From: an uncultured Lachnospiraceae bacterium
GTDB taxonomy: Bacteria > Bacillota_A > Clostridia > Lachnospirales > Lachnospiraceae
DNA length: 6,501 nucleotides
Direction of reading: 5' to 3'
NCBI GenBank assembly: GCA_947177885.1
Contig: CAMWWF010000174.1
Span: 1 to 6,501, forward strand
A program made the position numbers and the translations under genes. The number at the start of each line of letters is the position of its first letter. Positions within the stretch are counted from its first letter, which is position 1. Shown here one piece after another: positions 1 through 5,959 of the stretch. The notes beneath the pieces are model-generated. The model saw only the letters and a program-made list of their open reading frames with translations. It ran no database searches and was not told the origin of the DNA.

Positions 1-4
1 CTGT

Positions 5-36
5 CGGACTGTGTTGTTTTCACTCAACACGCTCCG
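5..36. other. Imperfect hairpin upstream of first gene
   Basis: GTGTTG (11-16) and CAACAC (25-30) form a perfect 6-bp stem with an 8-base loop. CGGA (5-8) and TCCG (33-36) extend it across a 2x2 internal loop. CGGACT also occurs as a direct repeat at 5-10 and 35-40. No T-run follows, so this is not a convincing intrinsic terminator. It could be part of a leader of the next gene or the tail of an upstream gene cut off by the window edge. No promoter is recognisable in 1-91. Confidence 0.3.
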
Positions 37-91
37 GACTGACGGCAGGAGATTGTCTGGCGAAATCAGATCATTGGAAGGGGGGTTCTGT

Positions 92-703
92 ATGATCGCA
101 ATATGTCCCAAATGCGGAAGTCATAGATGGAATAAGGAGGTCGATGAAAATGTCATTGTATGTCCGGACTGCGGAGAGAGATGGAGCTTTGTAAAGAAGC
201 CGCTCTATATCCTTACCGGCTGCAGCGGGATCGGAAAAACGGTCACAGCCGGGGAGATCCAAAAGCGCACCAGAGACTTTGTGGTACTGGATGCGGATCT
301 GTTTTACAATATCATGCCCCATGATACGGAGAAAGACTATTTTGCGCAGGTGGAGCAGGTGGAGAGCCTGTCAAAGAATATTATGCAGTGTGGGAAGCCG
401 GTGTTATGGACAATGGCGGGAAATATTGACAAGCTTCCCCGAACATATCACTGCCGCTTTTTCAGCGCCATCTATGTGCTGGCGCTGGTCTGCAGTGAAG
501 AGAGCCTTCGCAGACGAATGACGGAAGGACGTCATATTACGGATGACAGATGGATCGGCAGCTCTGTGGAGTATAATAGCTTCTTCAGGACACATGAGCA
601 GATCGGGGAAGTGAGATTCGAGACATTGGATACAGAAGGAAAAACGATTTCCGAGGCGGCGGAAGCGGTTCTGGCATGGCTGACTGAGCATGAAAAGCAC
701 TGA
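92..703 (+). CDS. Zinc-ribbon P-loop NTPase, nucleotide-kinase-like
   Basis: A 203-residue cytoplasmic protein with two visible parts. Residues 5-27 form a CPxCG-type zinc ribbon (C5, C8, C24, C27). Residues 38-50 are a beta strand plus Walker A loop (GCSGIGKT, 43-50), followed by DAD at 67-69 and an Arg-rich helix (RRRM, 140-143) of the kind that forms the lid in small-molecule kinases. This points to an ATP/GTP-binding protein of the AAA or nucleoside/shikimate-kinase-like P-loop class; the substrate is unknown. I chose ATG 92 because GGAAGGGGGG (76-85) sits six bases before it. A longer frame from GTG 11 has no ribosome binding site and adds no recognisable residues. The stop lies 19 bases before the AviRa start I favour, or overlaps an alternative upstream start (690) by 14 bases, so the two genes are probably co-transcribed. 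No lesion is visible. Function beyond nucleotide binding is inference. Confidence 0.8.
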   Translation: MIAICPKCGSHRWNKEVDENVIVCPDCGERWSFVKKPLYILTGCSGIGKTVTAGEIQKRTRDFVVLDADLFYNIMPHDTEKDYFAQVEQVESLSKNIMQCGKPVLWTMAGNIDKLPRTYHCRFFSAIYVLALVCSEESLRRRMTEGRHITDDRWIGSSVEYNSFFRTHEQIGEVRFETLDTEGKTISEAAEAVLAWLTEHEKH

Positions 704-722
704 AAGGGATCATGGATTTCAG

Positions 723-1448
723 ATGGAATACTTATATTGTAATAATGACAACTTTGAAGACTTTGCAAGCGGGCGCGTTCTCTATGGCGGAAAAGGAATT
801 CCGAACTTTCCCGTTCGTCTGTTGCTGGAGATCTATGGCAGAGCGCAGAGTTACATGGAGGACAGGAAGGATATTGCCATATATGATCCCTGCTGTGGCG
901 GCGGCTATGCGCTTACCGTGCTCGGATTTTTCCATAACAGAGATATCAGGTAAATATACGGCAGCGATATAGATGAGAGCATGATACTTTATGCGAAGAA
1001 AAATGCCGCTTTATTGACGGATGAGGGGATGGACAGAAGACAGGCGGAAATTCGGCAGCTATTTGACGAATACGGAAAGAGTTCACATTTGGAAGCGCTG
1101 CACAGCTGCGATAAATTAAGAAATATGCTTGCTCAGGATATGGCGGCAGAAATTCTCAGGGCGGACAGTACAAAGGCTCTTCCGAAGGTGATGCCGGATA
1201 TCATTTTCACGGATGTTCCCTATGGGAATCTTGTCCGGTGGGACAATGATGAAGGACTTTCTGATGGTGAAGGGCATTCATTGGACAGTATGTTAGAGCA
1301 GCGGTGGCTTATCGCACATAAAAAAACCATTTTAGCCGTCTGCATGGATAAGATGCAGAGGATCAGCTATGACAGATGGAAACGCCTTGAAAGGCAGAAT
1401 ATCGGGAAAAGAAGATTTGAGATATTGCAGAAGGCAACATCCGTTTGA
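723..1448 (+). pseudogene. AviRa-family rRNA methyltransferase, interrupted by stop
   Basis: The conceptual protein is about 241 residues, close to AviRa length (about 250). AviRa methylates a guanine of 23S rRNA (G2535 in Streptomyces viridochromogenes) and confers resistance to avilamycin-type orthosomycins. Family features seen: FASGRV near residue 15, FPVRL near 29, SAM-binding DPCCGGGY (55-62) followed by TVLG, SDID (81-84), catalytic-type TDVPYG (163-168) and a C-terminal LERxxIGKRR. Codon 77 is TAA (951-953), lying between ...DIR and IYGSDID. The frame is unchanged on both sides and spacing to the family motifs is preserved, so this is one nonsense substitution, not a frameshift. Expected products are a 76-residue fragment and possibly a useless C-terminal piece from ATG 981. 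ATG 723 matches the family's N-terminus; ATG 690, overlapping the previous gene, would add 11 residues. The family assignment rests on remembered motifs. The original substrate in this organism is unproven. Confidence 0.75.
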
Positions 1449-1511
1449 TGATGTTCATTTACAGGATGGAGCTCTGGTTTCGCAAGGGGAATTTGAAAGG
1501 AGAAGACAGTT

Positions 1512-1694
1512 ATGTTCTGGGATAAGGTGTCCGGATTATATGATTTCTTTGAAACGGTGTATAATGGCAGAGTGTATCGGAATCTTGGAAAAAGAGTGGC
1601 GGAAGAGATGGAGCAGAATGATGCGGTTCTGGAATGTGCCTGCGGCACGGGCGCCATCAGCCGGTATATTGCTCCCGGATGCAGGGTATTTTAA
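1512..1694 (+). pseudogene. Truncated class I SAM methyltransferase (N-terminal 60 residues)
   Basis: A well-formed start: AAAGGAGAA (1496-1504) lies at good distance before ATG 1512. The 60 residues read as the N-terminus of a small SAM-dependent methyltransferase (UbiE/class I type): a helical MFWDKVSGLYDFF segment, then VLECACGTGAIS (about residues 39-50), which is motif I, the glycine-rich SAM loop. Such proteins are normally about 200 residues or more. Here the frame reads APGCRVF and stops at TAA 1692-1694, where motif II should begin. From about 1690 the sequence is unrelated, so the 3' two-thirds of the gene is missing, by deletion or by insertion of the adjoining structured element. 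With only half a cofactor site it cannot be active. Codon use resembles the preceding AviRa gene, and the two are 63 bases apart, so they were probably one operon. Confidence 0.72.
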
Positions 1695-1902
1695 TGTAAA
1701 CTATTCCGTTGTTGACGGAAGAATGCCCTGTGCTGTGGCGGTCATCACAAAGCAATGAGTGCGTGCACACAGTTTTGATTCAAAAATGATTCTCTGCCTT
1801 TGCGGCCGATTTTCCGCCGGTTGCACGCATAATGAATCAACGTACGTTCCACGTCCGGGATACGCCTTGTGTAAAGATACACTTATCTGACATAAATTTA
1901 TG
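1695..1902. other. Non-coding stretch dense in inverted repeats
   Basis: No credible gene lies here; the 73-codon frame on the minus strand has no ribosome binding site or recognisable domain. The stretch is instead packed with complementary segments: TTCCGT/ACGGAA (1704-1709/1715-1720, loop 5); TGCTGTG with CACA-GCA (1731-1737/1746-1754, two bulged bases); TGCGTGCA/TGCACGCA (1760-1767/1822-1829); TTGATTCA/TGAATCAA (1775-1782/1833-1840); GCGG/CCGC (1802-1805/1814-1817); GTGTA/TACAC (1869-1873/1878-1882, tetraloop AAGA). The third and fourth pairs are interleaved rather than nested, the order expected of a pseudoknot. It abuts the point where the methyltransferase is cut, so it may be a small dispersed repeat, a miniature element, or a structured RNA. 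These identities are inference. Confidence 0.45.
1891..1902. promoter_or_regulatory. 12-bp perfect palindrome, possible operator
   Basis: CATAAATTTATG is identical to its own reverse complement over all 12 bases and lies 79 bases before the GTG start of the glucosidase. Position and symmetry suit a dimeric repressor site for that gene. A convincing promoter was not found around it: TTGTGT at 1867-1872 and TAAATT at 1893-1898 are 20 bases apart and weak. It may simply belong to the repeat-rich stretch on its left. Confidence 0.25.
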
Positions 1903-1966
1903 CACAACCAACAAAAAATCATTTCGCAAAATCAGGCACGAGATTCTGAAAGTCTATCGGAAGAAC

Positions 1967-1972
1967 AGGAGG
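1967..1972 (+). promoter_or_regulatory. Ribosome binding site fixing the glucosidase start
   Basis: A perfect AGGAGG is separated by eight bases from GTG 1981. The open frame reaches back to ATG 1900, but that codon has no ribosome binding site and the 27 residues it would add are polar and unlike the family. GTG 1981 gives the usual short SENKWW N-terminus. Confidence 0.85.
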
Positions 1973-1980
1973 AACACAGA

Positions 1981-3603
1981 GTGAGTGAGAACAAGTGGTG
2001 GAAGAGAGCAGTCATTTATCAGATCTATCCCCGCAGCTTTGCGGACAGCAATAAGGACGGCATAGGGGATTTACAGGGTATCATTTCCAGACTGGATTAT
2101 CTGGAGAAGCTGGGGATAGACGCCATCTGGCTTTCCCCGGTATGCAGATCCCCGCAGGATGACAACGGATATGACATTTCCGATTATCGGGACATTGATC
2201 CCATGTTTGGCACGCTGGAGGATATGGAAGAGCTGATCCGGGAAGCGGGGAAGCATAAGATCCGGATCATCATGGATCTGGTGCTGAACCATTCTTCGGA
2301 TGAGCACCCCTGGTTCCGGGAGGCGAGAAAGAGCCGGGAAAACCCTTATCACGATTATTATGTCTGGAGGGACGGCGAAGAGGGGACTCTTCCCAATGAC
2401 ATGCGGGCGGCTTTCGGCGGACCGGCGTGGGAATGGGTTCCGGAGGTGCGGCAGTATTATTTTCATCAGTTTTCCGTAAAGCAGCCGGATCTAAACTGGG
2501 AAAATCCCAAACTGCGTCAGGAGATCTACGATATGATCAACTGGTGGATCGCCAGGGGCGTGGGAGGATTTCGGCTGGATGTGATCGACCAGATAGCCAA
2601 GGAACCGGATAAGGGGATCACAAACAATGGGCCGAGGCTTCATGAATTCCTGCGGGAGCTGAGCCGGGAGACTTTCCGGAAGGCGGATCTGGTCACTGTG
2701 GGGGAGACCTGGGGAGCCACCACGGAGCTTGCGAAGCTGTACAGTGATCCGGACGGCAGCGAGCTGTCCATGGTGTTCCAGTTTGAACACATCTGTCTGG
2801 ACCAGATGGAAGGGAAGGAGAAATGGGATCTGGCGCCCCTGCCCTTCGGAAAGCTGAAAGAGGTATTCGGACGCTGGCAGACGGAGCTGCGCGGCAAGGG
2901 ATGGAACAGCCTTTTCTGGAACAATCACGATCTGCCCAGAATTGTCTCCCGTTGGGGAAATGACGGAGAGTACAGGGTGGAGTCGGCGAAAATGCTGGCG
3001 ATCCTTTTACACGGGATGCAGGGGACGCCCTATATCTATCAGGGCGAGGAACTGGGAATGACCAATGCGGCATACGGGATAGAGGAATACCGGGATATTG
3101 AAACCCTGAATCTCTATAAGGAGCGTCTGGAAAAGGGCTATACGGAGACGGAGATTCTGCGCTCCCTCCATGCGAAGAGTCGGGATAACGCGAGGACACC
3201 GATGCAGTGGAGCGGGGATGAAAACGCGGGATTTACGGAAGGGATCCCCTGGATCAGGGTCAATCCCAATTACAGAGAGATCAATGCCGCCCTGCAGATG
3301 GAGGACGAGGATTCCGTTTTCTGCTGCTATCAAAAGCTGATCCGCTTCCGCAAGGAATATCCCGTGTTTGTGGACGGCGCTTTCCGGATGCTGCTGGAGG
3401 AGGATGAGAATATCTTTGCCTACACCAGGGAAAATGAGGATTCCCGGCTCCTTGTGGTCTGCAATTTCTATGACCGGACGGTAAGCTGCCCTCTGGAGGA
3501 GCCGTATGGCGCTATGAAGCTGCTGATCAGCAATTATAAGGATACGGACCGGACAACGGTTCTGCGTCCCTATGAGGCCAGGATATATCTGCAGGAAAGG
3601 TAA
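1981..3603 (+). CDS. dexB: GH13 oligo-1,6-glucosidase / glucan 1,6-alpha-glucosidase
   Basis: A 540-residue cytoplasmic alpha-glucosidase (no signal peptide) that removes glucose from the non-reducing end of isomalto-oligosaccharides and short dextrins after uptake. Conserved GH13 blocks are all present: Ca-binding loop DSNKDGIGD (22-30), DLVLNH (99-104), QPDLNWENP (168-176), GFRLDVID with nucleophile D200, VGETWG with acid/base E242, NNHD with transition-state D317, then GTPYIYQGEE (348-357), RTPMQW (405-410) and a C-terminal beta domain. Val201 directly after the nucleophile is the residue linked in this subfamily to alpha-1,6 preference, where maltases tend to carry Ala or Thr. The run ELSMVFQFEH (261-270) and overall length resemble streptococcal DexB (about 536 residues). 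A trehalose-6-phosphate hydrolase is less likely because VGETWG is not the TreC pattern. No transporter or regulator gene adjoins it, so it appears monocistronic. The reading frame is intact; alpha-1,6 specificity is inference from Val201. Confidence 0.93.
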   Translation: MSENKWWKRAVIYQIYPRSFADSNKDGIGDLQGIISRLDYLEKLGIDAIWLSPVCRSPQDDNGYDISDYRDIDPMFGTLEDMEELIREAGKHKIRIIMDLVLNHSSDEHPWFREARKSRENPYHDYYVWRDGEEGTLPNDMRAAFGGPAWEWVPEVRQYYFHQFSVKQPDLNWENPKLRQEIYDMINWWIARGVGGFRLDVIDQIAKEPDKGITNNGPRLHEFLRELSRETFRKADLVTVGETWGATTELAKLYSDPDGSELSMVFQFEHICLDQMEGKEKWDLAPLPFGKLKEVFGRWQTELRGKGWNSLFWNNHDLPRIVSRWGNDGEYRVESAKMLAILLHGMQGTPYIYQGEELGMTNAAYGIEEYRDIETLNLYKERLEKGYTETEILRSLHAKSRDNARTPMQWSGDENAGFTEGIPWIRVNPNYREINAALQMEDEDSVFCCYQKLIRFRKEYPVFVDGAFRMLLEEDENIFAYTRENEDSRLLVVCNFYDRTVSCPLEEPYGAMKLLISNYKDTDRTTVLRPYEARIYLQER

Positions 3604-3629
3604 GGGGAAAGAGACTTTGAAAAACAGGA

Positions 3630-3658
3630 TTGTCTTTTATACGACTCTTGTGTATAAT
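3630..3658 (+). promoter_or_regulatory. Sigma-A promoter for the MATE leader
   Basis: TTGTCT (3630-3635) and a perfect TATAAT (3653-3658) are separated by 17 bases. Transcription should begin near 3665, giving a leader of about 140 bases before the MATE start. It lies just after the glucosidase stop, so the MATE unit is transcribed independently. Confidence 0.75.
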
Positions 3659-3682
3659 GAGAAGTCATATGTAAAAACGTGA

Positions 3683-3788
3683 CTCTTTGCCACCGGGTAA
3701 AGAGAAGGAGCGTCAGACTTTCCGTCGTCAGGTCAAAGTACAACCCGGTATCGGTTGTACTGGAAGACGGAAAGGTTTGGCGCTTTTT
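3683..3788 (+). ncRNA. Structured leader, candidate guanidine-IV (mepA-motif) riboswitch
   Basis: Two hairpins lie back to back. Hairpin 1 pairs CTCTTT (3683-3688) with AAAGAG (3699-3704) around a 10-base loop. Hairpin 2 starts at the next base: basal stem 3705-3715/3778-3788 (11 pairs, three G-U), middle stem CTTTCCGTC/GACGGAAAG (3718-3726/3766-3774), apical stem AGTACAACC/GGTTGTACT (3737-3745/3753-3761) with a 7-base loop. Loop 1 holds ACCGGGT (3692-3698), exactly complementary to ACCCGGT (3743-3749) at the top of hairpin 2, so a kissing interaction competing with the apical stem is possible. Hairpin 2 ends in GGCGCTTTTT, which can act as an intrinsic terminator. Guanidine-IV riboswitches are known for a first hairpin, a loop-loop contact, a terminator hairpin and a downstream MATE gene, with ligand favouring read-through. 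Structure and complementarity are seen directly; the class name is inference from architecture and context. Confidence 0.5.
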
Positions 3789-3804
3789 GTATGGAGGTAT
3801 GAAT

Positions 3805-4428
3805 GTGAAGAGAAAGGCACTTTTTAAGGAATTTTTACAGTATGTTTCCTTGAATGTATGTGGGATGATCGGTCTGTCCTGCTATATTCTGGCGGATACT
3901 TTCTTTGTGGCCGGAGGACTGGGGGCGGACGGTCTGACAGCTCTGAATCTGGCAATCCCGGTCTACAGCTTTGTCCACGGCTGTGGTCTTATGCTGGGAA
4001 TGGGCGGCGCTACAAAATATTCCATCCTAAGAGGACAGGGAGAAGAGCGGAGAGGGAATATGGTGTTTTCCAACGCATTGTGCGCGGCGGTTGTTCTGGC
4101 GTCCGCATTTATGCTGGCAGGGATCTGTTTTGCAGGTCAGCTTGCCCGGACACTGGGTGCCGACGGGGAAGTGTATGGAATGACAAAGACATATTTGAAG
4201 GTCATCTTACTGTTTGCTCCCGCGTTTATGGCAAATGATATTTTGTCCTGTTTTGTGAGGAATGACGGCAGCCCGAAGCTCTCCATGATTCTGCTTTCGG
4301 CTTGTCCGGGTCAGGGATTACAGTTTTTACAGGGAACATATCCCGCCGCAATGACTTCCTCCCTGGACATGGTGGTATCTTCCCGGTTGGAATCCTTTAT
4401 GGTCTTCACACTGCGGCAGTCCGGGTAG
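3805..4428 (+). pseudogene. Truncated MATE-family efflux transporter
   Basis: MATE proteins export drugs or cations across the inner membrane using Na+ or H+ gradients and have 12 helices in about 450 residues. Here GGAGG (3793-3797) is seven bases before GTG 3805, starting VKRKALFKEFLQYVS. Family features follow: ADTFFVAGGLG, ALNLAIPVY, GMGGATKYSI, an alternation of hydrophobic helices, and FVRNDGSPKLSM near residue 155, the usual end of the fourth to fifth helix. Homology ends at about 4300. The remaining codons to 4428 are the antisense of the converging MBL-fold gene, giving an artificial tail. About two-thirds of the transporter is missing, so the product cannot transport. ATG 3799 is in frame but only one base from the ribosome binding site. 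The gene sits behind its own promoter and a structured leader, both apparently intact, so the lesion is probably recent. Original substrate unknown; guanidine-type cations would fit the leader. Confidence 0.75.
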
Positions 4429-5756
4429 TGGAATTTGCCTGTATTGCGGTTCAGCACATAGGTTATGGCATTGGTCTCAGGAGCCGACACTTCCGGTTCC
4501 GCCTGCGGCACCGTTTGGGGAGCGGCGGCTTCCGGGGAAGAAGAGTATTCTGCCGGACCCGGTGTTTCCTCCAAAGCTGTTTCAGACTGCGATTCGGAGG
4601 CAGAAGAAGTATCAGAGCCTGCCTTTGTACCTGCATTCCAGTTTTGGGAGGGTTCCATGTTCCAGGTTATGGATTCTCCATTGCTTACAGCCACGATGCT
4701 GCCCTGCGTGTCCGTTCTGAAAATCTGTATGCCATGTTCTTTTAAGGTAGTCAGTGTCTGTTCGTGGGGATGACCGTAGGGGTTATCCGTTCCGCAGCTG
4801 ATCACGGCGTATGTGGGCGACACTTTGTCGATAAAATCCTGACTGCCGGATGTGTCGCTGCCATGGTGGCCCACGTGCAATACGTCTGCCCTCAGATCAA
4901 TACCGTTCTGTAAAATATCCGTTTCCGCCTCCGCTTCTGCGTCCCCGGTGAACAGAAAGACATTATTTCCATGTGCGAGGCGAATTCCCACAGAAGAGTT
5001 GTTATCGTCAGAATATTCATCGTTGGGAGCGATAATTGTAAATTCCGCATCTCCCAGGCTGTAAATGTCACCCACCTGCGGAAGTGTGTTCTTATAGTTC
5101 CTGTATGTCATCGTATCGATCACATCGCGGTAGGTTGCCGTATCCGAAGCGACATCAGGCATGATGACTGTGCCGCAGTCAAATTTTGTCATGATGACAT
5201 CCAGTCCGCCGATATGGTCGGAATCGGGATGGGTACCTATCAGGTAAGTCAGATCTTCAATCCCCTGTTTCTGCAGATACAATTGGACAGCGGTTCCCTT
5301 GTTATTGTCGCCTGCGTCGATCAGCATGGAGTCGTTTCCGCATATGATAAGAGTGGCGTCTCCCTGGCCCACATCAATGAAATGGACCTGCAATTCGGAC
5401 AGCGCGGATGCGGATGCGGGAGCGGCAGCGCTCCGGGAGTCCGTGATGCCTTGAGGCCCTGCTTCACCCTGGGAGTCTGCAATGCCTTGAGCCCCTGCAA
5501 CATCCTGAGAGTCCGCAATATCTTGAGATCCTGCAGCATTCTGAGAGTCTGCAATACTTTGGGACTCTGACAGCGGGTCATTGAATGGCGTAGAGCCAGC
5601 GGTGTCGGAAGCTTCCTGTGCAATGCGGAGGTCTGATGAAGAGAGATTCGCCGTATCCGCCGGTGATGCATTATCTGCTGCACAGGCAGTGAACAGGGAG
5701 ATTATGGACAGATATAGGAATATATTTTTTCGCAGCAGATCAAATAGAGATTTCAT
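4311..5756 (-). CDS. ComEC-like MBL-fold lipoprotein with C-terminal Ada-like zinc motif
   Basis: A 481-residue exported protein. Residues 1-24 are a signal peptide (basic start, then hydrophobic) ending LFTA before C25; Phe at -3 is unusual for a lipobox, so lipid anchoring is likely, not certain. Residues 26-120 are low-complexity, including hexapeptide repeats. Residues 121-368 are the metallo-beta-lactamase domain of the ComEC/Rec2 type: HFIDVGQGDAT (125-135), LIDAGD (145-150), THPDSDHIGG with H176, D178, D180 and H181, FTGD with D272, and HHGS (297-300), a full set of metal ligands. A Ser/Pro/Glu linker (370-429) leads to YVLNRNTGKFHYPDC...CKNC (433-479), a zinc site like that of the Ada N-terminal domain (H443, C447, C476, C479). 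It is probably an extracellular hydrolase or nuclease at the surface; the substrate is unknown. There are no membrane-channel helices, so it is not ComEC itself. GGAGG lies eight bases before the ATG, with a promoter further upstream. Its 3' end abuts the broken MATE gene. Confidence 0.88.
   Translation of the reverse strand: MKSLFDLLRKNIFLYLSIISLFTACAADNASPADTANLSSSDLRIAQEASDTAGSTPFNDPLSESQSIADSQNAAGSQDIADSQDVAGAQGIADSQGEAGPQGITDSRSAAAPASASALSELQVHFIDVGQGDATLIICGNDSMLIDAGDNNKGTAVQLYLQKQGIEDLTYLIGTHPDSDHIGGLDVIMTKFDCGTVIMPDVASDTATYRDVIDTMTYRNYKNTLPQVGDIYSLGDAEFTIIAPNDEYSDDNNSSVGIRLAHGNNVFLFTGDAEAEAETDILQNGIDLRADVLHVGHHGSDTSGSQDFIDKVSPTYAVISCGTDNPYGHPHEQTLTTLKEHGIQIFRTDTQGSIVAVSNGESITWNMEPSQNWNAGTKAGSDTSSASESQSETALEETPGPAEYSSSPEAAAPQTVPQAEPEVSAPETNAITYVLNRNTGKFHYPDCRSVKTIKDSNREDTTMSREEVIAAGYVPCKNCNP
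5445..5552 (-). repeat. Three 36-bp tandem repeats coding hexapeptides
   Basis: Three consecutive 36-base units encode residues 69-104 of the MBL-fold lipoprotein: ADSQNAAGSQDI, ADSQDVAGAQGI, ADSQGEAGPQGI. Degenerate partial copies flank them (SQSI before, TDSRSA after). Each unit is itself two six-residue motifs of form A-[DG]-[SAP]-Q-x-x. The tract lies between the lipid anchor and the catalytic domain, where such sequences usually act as a flexible spacer through the cell wall. Repeat number is likely to vary between strains by slippage in multiples of 36 or 18 bases, which keeps the frame. Confidence 0.8.
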
Positions 5757-5798
5757 AATAGTATCCTCCGTTCAGATTATGGCGGTGTTTTTGGTACA

Positions 5799-5828
5799 AG
5801 TCTATCACACTTTTTTCAGACGGGTCAA
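5799..5828 (-). promoter_or_regulatory. Promoter of the MBL-fold lipoprotein gene
   Basis: Read on the minus strand, TTGACC (5828-5823) and TAGACT (5804-5799) are 18 bases apart. TGA immediately before TAGACT gives an extended -10. Transcription would start near 5793, leaving a short leader of about 35 bases that contains the GGAGG ribosome binding site (5769-5765). Confidence 0.6.
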
Positions 5829-5959
5829 GGCGTTATATAAAAGACTTCTTAAGCAAAATGAATATAAAAGAGCCGCATCATCTGCGAAAAAGGTATTAAG
5901 CCGATAGAGAGTGCGGTTGCCTTTATTGAAGGAGCGATAAACGGGAGGGCGGAGTTCTG

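Noticed and set aside
951..953. Recoding of TAA (readthrough or alternative code) in the AviRa gene
   Set aside because: Other genes here, such as the glucosidase, end with TAA, and no stimulatory structure is evident; a plain nonsense mutation is simpler.
1701..1922. 73-codon frame on the minus strand
   Set aside because: No ribosome binding site and no recognisable domain; it is explained by the repeat-rich non-coding stretch it spans.
1900..1980. N-terminal extension of the glucosidase from ATG 1900
   Set aside because: No ribosome binding site at 1900, and the added residues are unlike the family; AGGAGG points to GTG 1981.
2071..3333. Minus-strand frames inside the glucosidase
   Set aside because: Shadows of a well-conserved GH13 gene, with no domain or ribosome binding site.
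3609..3638. Possible terminator after the glucosidase (AAGAGAC/GTCTTTT)
   Set aside because: AT-rich 7-bp stem with a 16-base loop that overlaps the MATE -35 element; too weak to call.
3679..3804. 42-codon extension of the MATE frame from GTG 3679
   Set aside because: It overlaps the strongly paired leader RNA, has no ribosome binding site, and GTG 3805 has GGAGG at proper spacing.
5445..5552. CRISPR-like array
   Set aside because: The 36-base period has no unique spacers and is in frame within a protein; it is a coding tandem repeat.
4302..5570. Several plus-strand frames opposite the MBL-fold gene
   Set aside because: They are antisense shadows of a gene with clear motifs, promoter and ribosome binding site; their translations are low-complexity.
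5889..5925. Hairpin AAAGG...CCTTT with inner AGCCG/CGGTT
   Set aside because: Short, wobble-containing and interrupted; it could be a weak terminator but lacks a stable stem.
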